Origin: Morchella semilibera
Taxonomy: Eukaryota > Ascomycota > Pezizomycetes > Pezizales > Morchellaceae
Direction: 5' to 3'
Length of the DNA: 64,000 bases
Assembly (NCBI GenBank): GCA_009192285.1
Contig: WBVU01000005.1
Coordinates: forward strand, 62,001 to 126,000
In this document: piece after piece, positions 33,104-45,508 of the stretch
How positions within the stretch are numbered: position 1 is the first letter of the stretch
How the letters are laid out: the number at the start of each line of letters is the position of its first letter
Program-made: the position numbers and the translations under genes
Notes under the pieces: generated by a model
The model's input: the letters and a program-made list of their open reading frames with translations, nothing else
Told to the model about the DNA's origin: nothing
Databases searched by the model: none

Positions 33104-36100
33104 TCAATCAAAACGAGCATGGTCACCGACTTCCTCGCCAAAATCAATGATATCTAGCTCACAAGATCTCGCACCATCAAGTGACCTTCTCCAATCCCTT
33201 CCCCAGCCTTCCCCAATGAACCTCCCCCCAGCGCTTCTTATCCCTAAAAGAACACTTAAAAGGATTTTACTCTCTGTAAGCATAATTGAATCAAAAGGGG
33301 GCGACGGTGTCCCATAGATCGACAACTCAGAGAACCCAGCGGCGCGATCCAGGCCAGAATACCGCTGAGCGTGGAAAATAGATTGCCTGAAGCCAGTAGA
33401 CAGAAGATTAAAGAAGCTCCATGTATGAAGTGTGCAGTTGCCGTACACACCATTCCAGGGCCAGTAATCATTATTGAAGTTGGGGCAACCACTTTTGGAA
33501 ACTTGCACCATGACGTATCCTGGGCTGAGGAGAGATATCAACCTCAGTGGTCTTTTATATATCTTGTTATCAATCCCACTTTCCAATAAAAGCTGAAACA
33601 CGTCACTTTGTCCATGCTCAGCCGCGAAGTACAGTGCGTTGCGATTCTGGTCGTCCCGGGCCTGTACGTCCACACCGCCGCGAAGGAGAAGTTTAATAGC
33701 GGCTACGTATCCTTGGCTAGACGCCAAATGGAGGGCTTTGCAACTCATATCCTGGACCTTTACGTCCAGTCCCTCGCCTCCGTGCCTAACCTGGCCCTGT
33801 ACGTTTTCACTACAGGCAAGGAGAAGTCGAACAATCGCCTCGTGTCCATTTAGAGCCGCCAAATAGAGTCCGTTGCGACCATTCTTATCACAAGCCAGTA
33901 GGTCCACATTTTTGGCAAGAAGGAGTCGAACAACGGGCTCGTGCCCGTGTTCGGCCGCGAAATGGAGCGCGTTGCCACCGTTCTCATCCTGGGCCCGTAG
34001 GTCCGCACGGCTGGCAAGGAAAAGCTGAACAATGGCCTCCTGCCCTTCTATCGCCGCATGGTGCAACGCAGTCCTCCCCCGAATGTCTTTAGCTCCCGGG
34101 TCAGCGCCGGAGTCAAGGAGAAACCTAGTAGCAGCGTAATGCCCGCCTTTCGCAGCCAAGTGTAGAAGGGTTTCTTTTCTGGTATTGTGGGTATTGATGC
34201 TGCCAGAAGCAGCCGCTAGATTGCGGATGGCGGTAAGGTACCCTCCCCCTGTAGAGGCAAGTATTAAGCTATCTAGGCGATCTTGCACATCGACTCCGGA
34301 TCCCTGGGATCTGAGGGTGGGCAATAGCAGGCAATTCAACAGTACGGTCGAGAGCGAGTTATGCGATTCCTTAACACTAGAGAGGAGATGCGACAGCCTG
34401 TCTGTTATCTCCGGTGCCAACCTATCCATGTTCTCTTTCAAGTATTCCAACGAAAATCTAATGAACGGCCTCTTTTCTAGGTACTCGACCAATCTGTCTG
34501 CCCAGAAGCTTGACTGCCCCACTCCCTGAGGGATTTTGTATTTTACCCCTTCCTTTTGCACAACCTCAAGGAAGCGGACACAAGTTAGCTGTATCATGTT
34601 TCGAGCATCCTGGGGGTCGGTGACATCGAGATGAGATCGTCTTATGAGGTCACGAGCGTGGAGGAAAAACTCTCGAACTGTTTGGTGCATAACCTGAACA
34701 ACTGGAGACACTTTCGTACCTGTAAGGGCTTAATGTATTTCACTGGGAAACCGCTCAGGACCGGGTAACCACCCAAGTACATGGTTTGGGCCGAGTTTCA
34801 AGAGAGCTGTCGAGGCCAGCAACAAACACTCAAAATGCCGCGACTAAAGGGCAAGAGATTGGAGGAACGGGAAAGATTGATTCAGCAAGCTATTATCCAC
34901 TATAAACAGTCAGCTAAACCTGCTTTGCGAGTTTCTGCAGAAACCTTTGGTATTTCTTGGTCTACTCTTAGGGATAGACTTAATGGGGCAACAAATAGGC
35001 GAGAGGCTCATCGTTCACAGCAACTACTTACGGAATATGAAGAAATTGCTATTGTGAAATGGTGTGAGCGTATGGATGACTGGGGGTTCCCTTTGAGGCT
35101 CTCCCTTGTTAAGGAAATGGCTACATATTTGGTCAAAAAGCGAGATTTTGCCAGAACACTCGGCAAACATTGGTTACAGAGATTTTTGAGCCGCAATCCT
35201 CAAATATCATCCAAATTCAGTTCTAGATTGGATAGACAGCGAGCGGTTACAGACAATCCGATTCTTTTAAAAGACTATTTTAAAAAGGTATTAGCAGATT
35301 CTATTTATCTTGATAGCTATTTACTCACTAGTGCTAGTTAAAGGATGTCATCGCACTATATGAGATTCTCCCAAAGAATACCTATAATATGGACGAGAAG
35401 GGGTTTATGATGGGCATGGCAGCAAAAGTAAAAGTCATATGCAGAATTGGTCGAAGAAATCCCCGCCTTACCCAATCAGGAAATCGCACCTGGGTAACTG
35501 TAATCGAGGCCATTTCTGCATCTGGCATTGCTATTCCTCCTATGGTAATCAATCAGGGTACAGCACACTATAAAGGCTGGTATGCAGGCGTGGAAAGTCA
35601 GGATGTGGCAACATTTGCCTATTCTGTAAAGGGTTGGACCGATTCGAAATTAGGATTGAATTGGTTGTCAGACAATTTTAATAAATATACAGCTCGAGTG
35701 TATGTCAATCAAATAACATTTTATCAAACTTGATCGCTAATTTAAACTAGGGCTGGTGGCCGGTGGAGGCTCCTAATTTTGGATGGCCATGTCTCACATG
35801 TGACATGGGAGTTTTTTGACTATTGCCTCAACAATAAGATAGTACCGTTCTGTCTACCCCCACACTCTACACATTTATTGCAACCTCTTGATGTTGGCCT
35901 CTTCTCTCCCTTACAAAAACATTACAGCAATGTACTGGATGAAAGTATGGAGCACTGTGGCGGAGATACAGGAATTAATAAAGGTACTTTCCTCCAATAC
36001 CTGTTTGAGGCAAGAAGACGGGCCTACACCACCCATAACATTCTTTCCGCATGGGCAAAAGCTGGTGTTGTCCCCTACAATCCACGCCGAGTCCTGAACC

Positions 36101-39100
36101 CTGTCGCGTCACCTACCAAAAAGAAGAGATTTTCTGTCTCAGCGTCCACAACCCCACGCACCACCCGCATGGCTAGGTCTACAACCAAAGAAGCTCTTGC
36201 TTTAGTCAAGGGCGGGTCCACTAGTGCTCAAAAATTAAGAGATCTCATACATCAGTTGGATAAAGGATTACAAATCTCTTTGACTGAGAAGGATATAGCA
36301 GATCATATTAATAAGCAATTCCGGAAATCTATTGCAAAGAAGGCAAAGACAGCCACTAATGATAGGAAGCAGCTTAGTAAAGCTAGAGTAATCACTACAG
36401 AGGATGTAGTGCGCCTGAGAGAGCAAAGAGAGATAGCAGACAAAAGGAAGATTGATTTAGCATTGGCTAGAGACATGAAAAGGAAATTGAAGAATGAGTC
36501 AGATATAAAAAAGAAGAAGAAAGAAGTCCGGATTTCCGAAAACAGAACTGTATATACTATAGATAACACTGAAGATGGTCAGGAAGAAGATTATAGGCCT
36601 GAGGTGGTTGAAGAAAAGCAAGAAGGGGATTGGTATAGTATTGAAGAATTTCATAGTACACCCCCTATAGTAGCTAGTAGAAGGTCAAGTAGACTTAAAA
36701 AGTAACTTATAAGTATATAGAATTATTATTTAATTATCTCTGATTAAATAAAGCTTATATTTAGGGTCACTTGTTGAGAAATTCCCTGAGTGCGCGCGCC
36801 GCACAGGAAATGATTTTTTGGGCGGTTACCCGGTTCCGGGCGGCTTCACGGTCAGATACGTTATAAGTCTGGGGATTCTAATATATGGGAGAAATTATGG
36901 TACAGTCCTTCTTAGCCTTTGGGGAAGCCTGTGCGATGTTGTGTTACCAGAGACACAGAAGTCAACCCTAGAGACCTCAGGGTAGTCATGCGTCCACCAA
37001 GGAACAAGCTCCCCCAAAGATCCAAAGGGATTGTAGCTACGTTGATATTTTTATACGTACCCTCTTTAACATCTATAAAGCCTCCAATGCAGTGGGTTAA
37101 CATCTTGCGGATGTCCCCTGGTATCTCCGACTCCCAGTATTTGAAATCTAGTTCGTCGTCTTCAATTGAACCCGGGATTGCAAGAGCGTGCTCCAGATCA
37201 ACGAGCTCTATTGCACATTCAGAGAACAAACAAAATTGAAGGATCCGTTTACCGTCCATCCCATCCTGTGGGTTGTTATTGTCTAGTGCTTGAAGCATAC
37301 ACTCATAGAGGCTCTCAAGGCTCTTGGGAAGTGATTTCAAAAACTTGAGTAACGTGCTTTTCCGTGAGCCATTCATCGCAAACCCTGCTAACTCTTTTAA
37401 CACCAGCGAAACCCATAGAAAAACACCATCAGCACACTGTATGACATATTTCTCTATCTCCTCTTTTACATCAACCTTAACTGAGTCGAAATCTTCGTTT
37501 TGTAGGATGCTATGTGCATAGCATTCTATATCGCCACGATTCATGTCTTGTAGCTGGAGTTTCCATCGCCCTGGCCATTTGACGGGTTGGAGCTCGTTAA
37601 TGGGTCGGCTAGCGAGAAAAACGTTGTATAAGCATCCAGTACCATCACCAGCAGCTGGTAGAGACAATTCGTATAGGAACCGAACAATGTCAAGACGATC
37701 CGTACATTCTGACTCATCCATAGCATCAATGATCAGATACACCGTTCGGAGTCGGGGATGGGTCTTGCAGGCGCGCAAGACATCTTTCATATTCTCGGAA
37801 GACCATTCGATTCTACCTGCCCCATTACGACGGTAGATAGACTGAAAGTGTATGAATAGTGACTCGTCAGCCTCCAGCATTTGAAACAAGAGTGCTTTCA
37901 ACATGCTTCGATGATTTCTCTCTGATTCACCATCCCGCGAGTTGTAGAAAAAGCTCGCAACGATAGTCCCTCTCGGAGGATCGAAAAAGTCCGCAAAGTA
38001 CCGTACCAAAGTACTCTTGCCACTCCCCGGTTTTCCTTCTATAAACAGAATACCCGAGTCTGGATAGCTCAGAGAAATCCAGGATTTGTATTCACAAGAT
38101 TCCCAAAGCCATGAAAGCGTATTCCCGTCGCGTAGCCCGATCTTATCATACCGTGAGTTTTTGAAATTGAGAGTATGAAGGCATTCTATAGCAGCATGAG
38201 CCATTCCAGGTTAGACGAAATCAAAGAAGACAAAGGCACAGTGTTTATACCCACCTTGTCTTTCCTGATCATAGGAAACCAGAACCCCCGAAGGCAGTAG
38301 AGGCAGACCGTTCTGCGTATCCGGTGGATGCATAATAAGTAATTTAACAGTGGAAAATCCTGGGCGTAGGTGTTGCATAACCCGACGAAGTTGCAACATT
38401 ATCATTTGCCATTGCTCAACGGGGAGCTGATCAAGGTCAACTATGAACTTTAAGCTTTGTTTTACATGTTGTTGGTTTGGTCCAGGACACATGTACAAAT
38501 CCGCAGCTGCCACAAAGACTTGCTCAAAAGCAGCCCAAATGCTCTCTGGTTCTGAAAGAGTGATGATGTTATCAAACGCAGTCTTGATGTTGTTTTGGAC
38601 TTTCATCATCTCATCGTCACCAATGGTTGTTAAGAGGGCCTGCAGGAACTCCTTTAAAAGGCATTGCTTTTGATCCTCCGGAAGTGTTTCAATGGTCTGA
38701 TGGATGAATGTCCATACCATGCCCGCAATCTTCCTTTTGACGTCACCATGGACGGGTCTGATCATACCACGTCCTATCGAGCTGAAGGAGAAATGCAGCA
38801 ACAAGCAAGTCTCTCCTGTGCTCCGTAAAGTTCGAAGAAGATGGAGAGCTAGGTATGGCAAAGATGGGAACCGTGTATAGACCAAAGTTTGGACCTCGTC
38901 AGTTGTTGAAATCCACTTTTGGTAGTCTAGGTTGTGTAGCAACAAAAAGAAATCTGCTCTTTCCTTAAGGTCAGAGGGCTCCTTAGATTTGTTATAATAA
39001 TCCTGCTGGTCGATATAAAAGGTAGTTTGCCCCGGTAACACTGTCTGGACAAGGGTCTTGATTGCTGTCGCTCGGTCGTATTGCACTGTCACGCCGTCAG

Positions 39101-40107
39101 CGTTTTTGCCTTATCGTAGTTCGCCTACTAAACACGGACTATCCTCACCGATACAAGTAGCCATGCAGGTTACAACATCCTGAAACGCCTTGTCATCAGA
39201 TGACTTGAATTTCACCATGTCGGTGTGATTTGACTGGATAGGAAATCGTAGCTCGTTGGGTAGAAAGAGTTGAGATGACGATCTCTGCACAATCTGGACC
39301 TTCTCGCCTGATCTACTAAACACAGTAGGTGCCACCTATGCAGTTTAGCCAGGGAAACGCTGAAGGGCAGGGAAGAGTTGAATCACCATCTTTACCGCAT
39401 TTGTCATCTCAGTTTCGTAAAAGCTGAACACCTTTGCCTTGAATCCGTTCCACATCCTGCTCAAAGAGTCCTTCTGATTCTCCAAGAATTCGGAGTCTTC
39501 CGCTAGCTGTGACAGTAGGGTCTGGGTTTTATCGCTCCATACCCCTTTACCCACCATTTCTCTAAGCTCTTTGATTCTCAGACCGTTATGGGGTGTTCCG
39601 AAGAAGAATATTCCATGGACGCAATTGAGCATAGACCCAGGCTCTAGATCTAGTGCCCATTTGAGTAGTAACTGCATGGAAGAAAGAGCCCGGTCAGCGT
39701 TTGGTATCAAAGGGCACGGGGTCTCTCCTACCTGTACTACCAAAACACCTCCCATACTATGTCCAATGAATATAATGGGTCTTTCCTGAGGATATAAGAC
39801 AAGTGTTAAGACCCCGGCAGACTAGGAAAGGATCACAAGAGCTCTCATCTGATCATTTAACGAGACATACCGGACAATCTCGTCTAGCATTCATTATGCA
39901 CTGCTCGAGATCTAGTCTATGATCTCTTATGGTACAACCGTTTGGCTTGGAAAGACTACTGTCATAACCATATGTCATGATGCGTGTTTGTGGAAATTTC
40001 TCAGGCAGAGAGTCACGTAGCCACATTGGACGACCGAGAGGGCGATCGCCCACCCGACCTCTCCAGGAACCGAAGGCATGGCCACTGAGACCGGTGATTG
40101 CGATCAC
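33104..40107 (-). CDS. NLR-type protein: hydrolase, degenerate NTPase, NACHT, ankyrins
   Basis: Spliced exons with matching phase: 40107-39871, 39785-39732, 39671-39396, 39335-39149, 39085-38255, 38185-37061 and 34719-33104. The introns are 85, 60 (optional), 60, 63, 69 and 2341 nt. The visible part is 1441 aa. Residues 1-250 form a SesB-like alpha/beta hydrolase: ITGLSGHAFGSWR, nucleophile elbow GHSMGG (87-92), FFFGTPHNGL, FYETE, NHTDMVKF. Residues about 295-510 resemble a NACHT with no P-loop (YQKWIS, LLHFSFSS, FIVDLDQL at Walker B). Residues 530-905 form a canonical NACHT with P-loop GKPGSGKST (580-588), Walker B LIIDAMDE (680-687) and FLASRP. Residues from 905 on start VVQVMHQTVREFFL and carry about six ankyrin repeats, then a non-repeat tail. 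Fungal NLRs sense non-self and trigger cell death (family knowledge); the role here is inferred. The first codon seen is GTG, preceded by an AG acceptor, so a 5' exon is missing, probably within 40120-40600. A pogo-type transposon fills the large intron. Confidence 0.85.
34721..36875 (+). mobile_element. pogo/Fot1-like DNA transposon inside NLR intron
   Basis: About 2.15 kb. Inverted ends share accgggtaacc and flanking similarity: left about 34724-34776 (aaaccgctcaggaccgggta, then accacccaa), right about 36819-36873 (ttgggcggttacccggttcc, then gggcggcttcac). Matching positions continue outward to taatgtat / ttataacgtat, so each TIR is about 45-50 bp and imperfect. The target duplication is unclear; pogo elements use TA. 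It lies in opposite orientation to the host gene. Confidence 0.8.
34835..36705 (+). pseudogene. pogo-type transposase (HTH-CENPB, DDE_1), broken
   Basis: Starts at ATG 34835 (MPRLKGKRLEERERLIQQAI) with a CENP-B-like helix-turn-helix (ALRVSAETFGISWSTLRDRL) and a second DNA-binding helix set (FPLRLSLVKEMATYL, then GKHWLQRFLSRNP). The DDE core follows in later frames: NMDEKGFMMG (first D), LILDGHVSHVTWEFF (second D), LLQPLDVGLFSPLQ (third D). The tail is basic and coiled (36180-36560), with an acidic end and RRSSRLKK. Breaks: a frameshift near 35340 (frame resumes at KDVIALYEILPKNTYN), then TGA near 35733 and TAA near 35745 inside one frame before RLLILDGH. The copy cannot make a full transposase without outside help. 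Confidence 0.88.
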
Positions 40108-42134
40108 ACTATGGATAATTCAGTTATCAGGAATAAGTTGCGCCCGGGAATTTAGGATTATACCCACTCCGCACATATCTGATGTTGTGGGTGGTTCATG
40201 GGTGTTAGACCATAGAAATGTTTATCGATTCTTAGTCGGACTTCTCTGTCTCATTCATTTGCCGGGAAGACGTGATATTTTTCTTGATGGGGACCGATAT
40301 TCAGGTACTCCGTGCACGATTCGACGGTTAGCAGGGCCATTTGAGAGGTGTCACAGCAAGCTGGGGATAGGGCGGAAAGTTGGGAACTGTTGGGATCAAG
40401 TTCCGGATCGATATCCTGCAACGCTGTCCCCAGGTCACCCCCGCTCCAGCAGGAGGGTATTCCACATATCCGGAAGCAGATCGGTCCATGCGGTGAGGGG
40501 TCGGGGGCAATCGTACTTGGGACCCCGGGGTCTCTTGATCGGACTGATGCCGATGCGGTATTTGCTGGCGGCGAACTTGCCATTAAGGCGGCAGGTAATG
40601 ATACGAAGAATATCTCGGGAGTGTCGCCAAAATATCAAAATATTTCCTCAGCTCACAAAGCTCCGGGAGGCTAATTCTGACGATGATAGAACTCTGCTCG
40701 CTTAGTTATCATCGGCGGATAGATAAACCCTGCTTCCTATGTGGCACTCGCGTATAGGCATAAGGATGCAATATTTCTCCATGCGTATCTTTAAGTCTTG
40801 CGGTGTAAAATATTATATCACATCCTACGTGCATGTCTTGGAAGTCTTGGAAATAATTCTTCGTTGAATGCATATTTTGACTAGACAACGCCCAAATACT
40901 TTATCACGATCGTACAGAACCTCTCTACCATACCTAAGTATTTTACTTGATGGAGGGTATCTGCACACCCATATTTACGTTGAAATTACCCGGTGTGGAA
41001 ACTGTCATCCAGCAACCCATACAATCAGTACATACCTGCACTATTCCGGGAGCCCAGCTACGGAGCCGTACCATTATCCCTTCAAACCCTGTATCACCTG
41101 GTATACCATACCTGATCTGTTACTTTTATATTTCGCTTCGATAAATACTTCGCTTATTCGTTACTCAACTAGCCTAACTGGATCCGTGGATACACCTACG
41201 CCTCTGCCTCGGTTGTGTACCTTGACTCGGCACGTCTGTGCCCTTCGACCCCGTAAGAATTGAGACGCCACCAAGTCAAATCCAAGGACATGGACAGGAG
41301 AGACAGAGTCATCAAATCAAGACTCCCGAACATGTCATATGCAACGAATACCTACGTTACATAGGGAAGAAAGAAAGCGTAAATTGCGAATGCGGCCACG
41401 GCAAACAAACAGTTAAACACACTTTGATCCCCCCAGAAGAAATTACTATCGAATACCTCCTATGGAAAGACAAAGGCATTCAAACAGCCCTAAAGATCTG
41501 GAGGAAATTTTTGAAGGCGCGTCACAAAGAGAATGAGAAAACGGACGAAGAAAAGCAGGAGGAGAGAGAACTAGGAAGGGGGCGGAGAGTATTAGAACGG
41601 GAAGGACGAAAGCAGCTGAAGAGGGGGGGAGGGAGCAAGGAAGGGAAGTTGAGCGAAATGGAAAATTGTAACAACTTGTAATTTAAATGTTATTTCTTAT
41701 GTATTTTTTATGTTGTTATTTTCTATGTTTTGAGGGGTAGGCATGGAAAGGGTGAGCTTTGGTCATAGTCTTCCAGCTATATAACGTGTAAACTATGATT
41801 AAATAAATAAATGGATAGATAACTCGACATTGTCATAGCCTAAGGGCTCGGTGCAATTAATGATGTAAACAAGAAAGAAAGAAAACAAGCCTGCTCCGAA
41901 TTTTTGCGAGTGATATTACATGATGCAGCACCGAAAACGCAAATTTCAAAGTGATCCTTTAGACATGTCTGCTGTGAGATTTCAGAACTTTTGAGTATCG
42001 ATAAATCCAGTCTAGTATCTACTATGCCTACCAATTTTTGACGGGCTCGGGACAGGCTCGGACAGAAATTGAAAATGTCTCGAGCCAGACCTATGAGCCG
42101 GCTCGTCTCGTGGGGAACACTACTGTCGTATTCC
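40108..42134. other. NLR 5' flank, MITE fragment and LINE remnant
   Basis: 40108-40600 should hold the missing first exon of the NLR gene on the minus strand; I could not place it. About 40755-40862 is an inverted fragment of the GAGTCTTTTAGCCA MITE (aaaatattatatcacatcct, then catgtcttggaagtcttgg). A LINE fragment follows (listed separately). 41882-42134 has no recognisable content. Confidence 0.55.
41290..41880 (+). mobile_element. Tad/I-like LINE 3' fragment
   Basis: It encodes the end of LINE ORF2: ICNEYLRYIGKKESVNCECG, then a histidine, matching RTGHIKCNAYMHRIG and the CECG motif of the copy at 13283, then LLWKDKGI and a basic coiled tail ending ENCNNL (stop at 41681). The frame shifts just before ICNEYL. 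The 3' end has agcctaagggct, then aattaatgatgtaaac and an A-rich (GAAA)n tail at about 41868-41880. No clear target duplication was found. Confidence 0.8.
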
Positions 42135-42649
42135 TCAGTAATCCTTAAGCTCGTCATACGCCTCCCCCTCATCATACTCCTCCTCCTCCCCATCACCCCC
42201 TTGTGCTGCCAGCTGTCTCTTGATCTCGTTTCCACGACCCTGCCTAAGTGCCAAATCCTCGGCTTCGTTCGTCAATCCCGAAGCCCTTTCCTGTCGTTTG
42301 AAGCTTGTAACCCAGGTGGACTTGACTGTCTCCTCATGATTACTCGCAACATACTTGCGTCGCACCGCCAGTCTCACCTATGTGAGGTAAAGTTAGCGAG
42401 TACAAAATGACGTTAGCGGTGAACCGGTCAGTGGGCGGGGAAGGGGTAGGTCTACTCATGCCTTTCCTCCCTCTGCGCTTCATGGATGGTATAATGATTC
42501 TTTTCGAACCGCTTCGCCTGGTCCTTAGGACCAGACCCACCCCCGAAACCCACCCCCACGCCAGAAAAATCGTGCATCACCGCCTTTCTGGCCACCTCTT
42601 CATCAGTATGTTCGAACCTCTTGGCGCAGTCCTTAGCGGGGTAGGCCAT
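42135..42649 (-). CDS. small acidic-tailed hypothetical protein, one intron
   Basis: Exon 1 is 42649-42456 and exon 2 is 42372-42135, joined by an 83-nt GT-AG intron that keeps phase (194 + 238 nt = 143 aa). The intron contains a CTAAC branch-like site near 42395. The start is ATG in good context. The protein begins MAYPAKDCAKRFEHTDEEVA, with the phrase AKRFE occurring twice (CAKRFEHTDEE, QAKRFEKNHYT). A glycine patch GVGVGFGGGSG lies between them. Exon 2 is basic (RRKYVASNHEETVKSTWVTS, then FKRQERASGLTNEAE) and ends in an acidic tail (EEEEYDEGEAYDELKDY). Composition and the phase-keeping intron support a real gene. No family is recognised and no membrane helix or signal is present. Confidence 0.5.
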
Positions 42650-43739
42650 TATGGTGCGGCCTGTCTTACAGATGACATGTCGGTATCTTAGCTGGGAAAA
42701 TCTTGGCTACTCCGGATTATTTTGATCCAACCTGAGCATTACAATGCAGCTGAAAATCACATCTTAGCCGCAAGTCTGTAATGCAGGGGTATAAATGACA
42801 GTTGTTGTTCCGCCCCCAACCCTCTCCAGCACCACCCCAGAAAATACCCTGACATGAAAATAAGGTTTTTCTAGCCCCCAACCGCAAAATGAGGTTTATT
42901 TTGACTCCGATATCACATTTGAAAGCCCTATATCACATTTCAGGCTCCGACATGGGAAATAGAGAGTATCGAGACATCTGCCCGAAGGTTAATGTCCCAG
43001 ACTCTACGGTGAGCAGCAAGCTGCTTGTAGGGGGTGGGTACGTACGAGACTAGTTGGAATCCTCGTTATACCCTCCGTCTCGCCCGACCCTCCACCGCTC
43101 TACTGCCGCATTCTATGAAAATTGTTCTTGTGTGGCTTTGCAGCCCTAACCCGCACCAAGCCTTTGAACATTGGCAGGTAAAAACATCCGCCTTATGGAT
43201 ACCGTTGGTCAAGAGAAGGCCGCCTATTATTGAATAACTAAACCGAACTAAGCGTGTCGTATTTAAATTATGTAACCTCCCATAACCTCTTACACGATCC
43301 TCCGTTCTCCACAGACTTCTTTCTTACGCCGCATATTCACATGTAGACTATTTCCTCTCTTCACTCGAATAGAACGTTTTTATCTGTACCTACATTTGTT
43401 GAACCACGCTAACCGGAGAAGCGATCCCTGCACTAGCCTGCAGATCCTCGATACTTAAATTTGTTTTACTTGAGCCTCGTCTGTACCCCACCATCAACTC
43501 AAATCTAATGTATCAGTATTAGATTAGACATTTTAGTTAGGCCCTCTTCCTTTACTATGGAAGGGGGGTCGTGGTTGGTTGATCGCAGCCTGATAGCCAT
43601 GCTCTCACGGCTGCACCTGAACACTAAAAGATCTGCATCAGTTTGCTAGTAGAAATGCCAAGCCCCGCCCCTCGCCCGACCCACCACCGCTCTAACTAGA
43701 AATATATAATTGATAGGTATATCAACTACAGAACAATCT

Positions 43740-44660
43740 AATTGAACTACTTAATTTCGGACTCCAACATCAAAATTTAGAGCCCGACATCACAATTCAG
43801 AGCCCGATATCACATTCCAGAGACCGATATATATAGGAAATGGAGAGTGTTGGGCTTCTCCGACAAATGTCAGAAATACATATTATACTGTTCCAGACAC
43901 TACTGTAGCAGCGAGGTACGAGCAGCCAGTAGGGGATGGGTACGCGATCTAATTTGGTATATGGAGTCTACATACTCGGGTAGATTATCGCGGGGATCTT
44001 ATCAGATGCCCTTTAGGCGCCTATCATCGACCGCGCTTCTCCTCCCCTCAACCCCCACTCCACACTCCCTCACGTGTCGAGCCTTCGTTCACCCCCTCCG
44101 ATTTCTCCTAGACACTACTTCACCGTCTACCACCGACGCACCTCGTACTATGCCACCGCCCCCACCTCCTAAAGCACCGCTGGGTTGGCACCTACCTCTC
44201 CTCCACGCCGTCAACTCCTGAGAGGTCCTCGACTATCTCCGCCGCTTTCGCCTTGTCAACAAGTCCTAGGCAAAGGCTTGGCTGCGCCCGGAAAGTCGGA
44301 CGGTGACATGACCGACGAGGGTAGAAAGCCCGCAGAATTGAGTGACGATCTACTGACCCCACGGCCAACAGTGCACGCACCGTACAGCTCCGGCTCCCGC
44401 TCCACCCCCCACGCGCAAAAGCCCAGGGAAACTCAAGGGGGCCGTTGCCCGCATGTACCCACCCACCCCCCCCCCCACCGTTTCACTGCGTCTCGCTCCG
44501 ACGTCCGAGTATCAATCGCTCAATTAACATGGTCAACGTATGGCGGCGTTTATGCACCATACATGATTGGGTTTCGGGAGTGCACTTGAGCCGGTACCTC
44601 CGCAACCCCCCAAAGCTCTTTATACATTGACTCACCTGCTAACCTACCAGTCGAGCAGGG
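43740..44660. repeat. CTCCGAC-rich dispersed repeat, second long copy
   Basis: It follows the same order as 28540-29985: catcacaattcagagcccga-type front, ggaaatggagagtg, tgtcagaaa, a C-rich block with ctccgatttctcctagac, then caccgctgggttg, ending gagccggtacctccg near 44600. Decayed coding-like phrases are shared between the two copies. Internal parts present in the first copy are missing here. Confidence 0.7.
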
Positions 44661-45326
44661 GCACACCTGGACGCAAACGGCGCGCTTCCAGGGGTCGATA
44701 GGGGGTATCTCCGGACAGGGATGATCATGCATAAGAGAGTCGAAGCGAAGCCTAACCCATTGAAAAGTTGGTTCGAATGCGTGAATACATGTCGGCAGCT
44801 GCTGCTGTAAAATAAGGATGTAATGCTTGTCTGGATCGATGTTTTACATTGGGTGCGTCGGGGAAGGTAGCGCGTAATCACTCGTCTCGGTCCCAGCCTC
44901 GAGATTTGGTATGTATAACTGGTATGTTGCTACCTAGCCCTGAGCTCAACAACCATTTTTTTTTTCAGTTTTCTCTCAACGGCAATAAACCATTATGCAT
45001 CATGACGCACTCCCATTTCTTTTTTACACAGGGTTAGACGAGGTTTTTCTTGCACAATTGGCCAGAGCGGAGTTGCAGTCTGCCGGCGCGGCTGCCCAAG
45101 GGGTTGTCTGATTCCTAATAATATATGGGTTTGGAGTTATAAGAGATTGTTATGAGTATACTACAGGTTTCTCTTTAGGTCGATATTTGTAGAGTAATAG
45201 TCTCATTTGATCATCACTATTAACACTCTCCCTATCAAGACCGAAATCATGCACTAAAGCTAGCTCTGCCACTACGATCTAAAACCAAAGGAACATATCT
45301 TTAATAGTGTGATGTTAGAGGAATTA

Positions 45327-45508
45327 CAGTCGCAACTCGATATGCCGGATCTCAGTACGCTGGACCCCCCGCTATCCCATACGAAATCTTGGGGAGATTT
45401 TGGTTTTCTTACTGCAAAATCTATTTGCTATCCTAGATTTCCTGGGGATGTTTACTATCCAGTACAATCCTTAGAATCTTGGCAATCCGGCATATCAAGT
45501 TGCGACCG
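45327..45508. mobile_element. Tigger/pogo-type MITE, TA target
   Basis: 182 bp with inverted ends CAGTCGCAACTCGATATG... and ...CATATCAAGTTGCGACCG, each flanked by TA. A second copy is at 47723-47896. CAGTC-N-CTCG-like ends and a TA duplication are characteristic of the pogo/Tigger group. Confidence 0.88.

Noticed and set aside
39977-40705. 242-aa plus-strand frame over the NLR 5' end
   Set aside because: It is antisense to the hydrolase exon and its probable upstream exon; Arg/Gly-rich composition and no motif.
45055-45120. Possible tRNA-like sequence (ggccagagcgg)
   Set aside because: No B-box (GGTTCGANTCC) or acceptor-stem pairing at a suitable distance.
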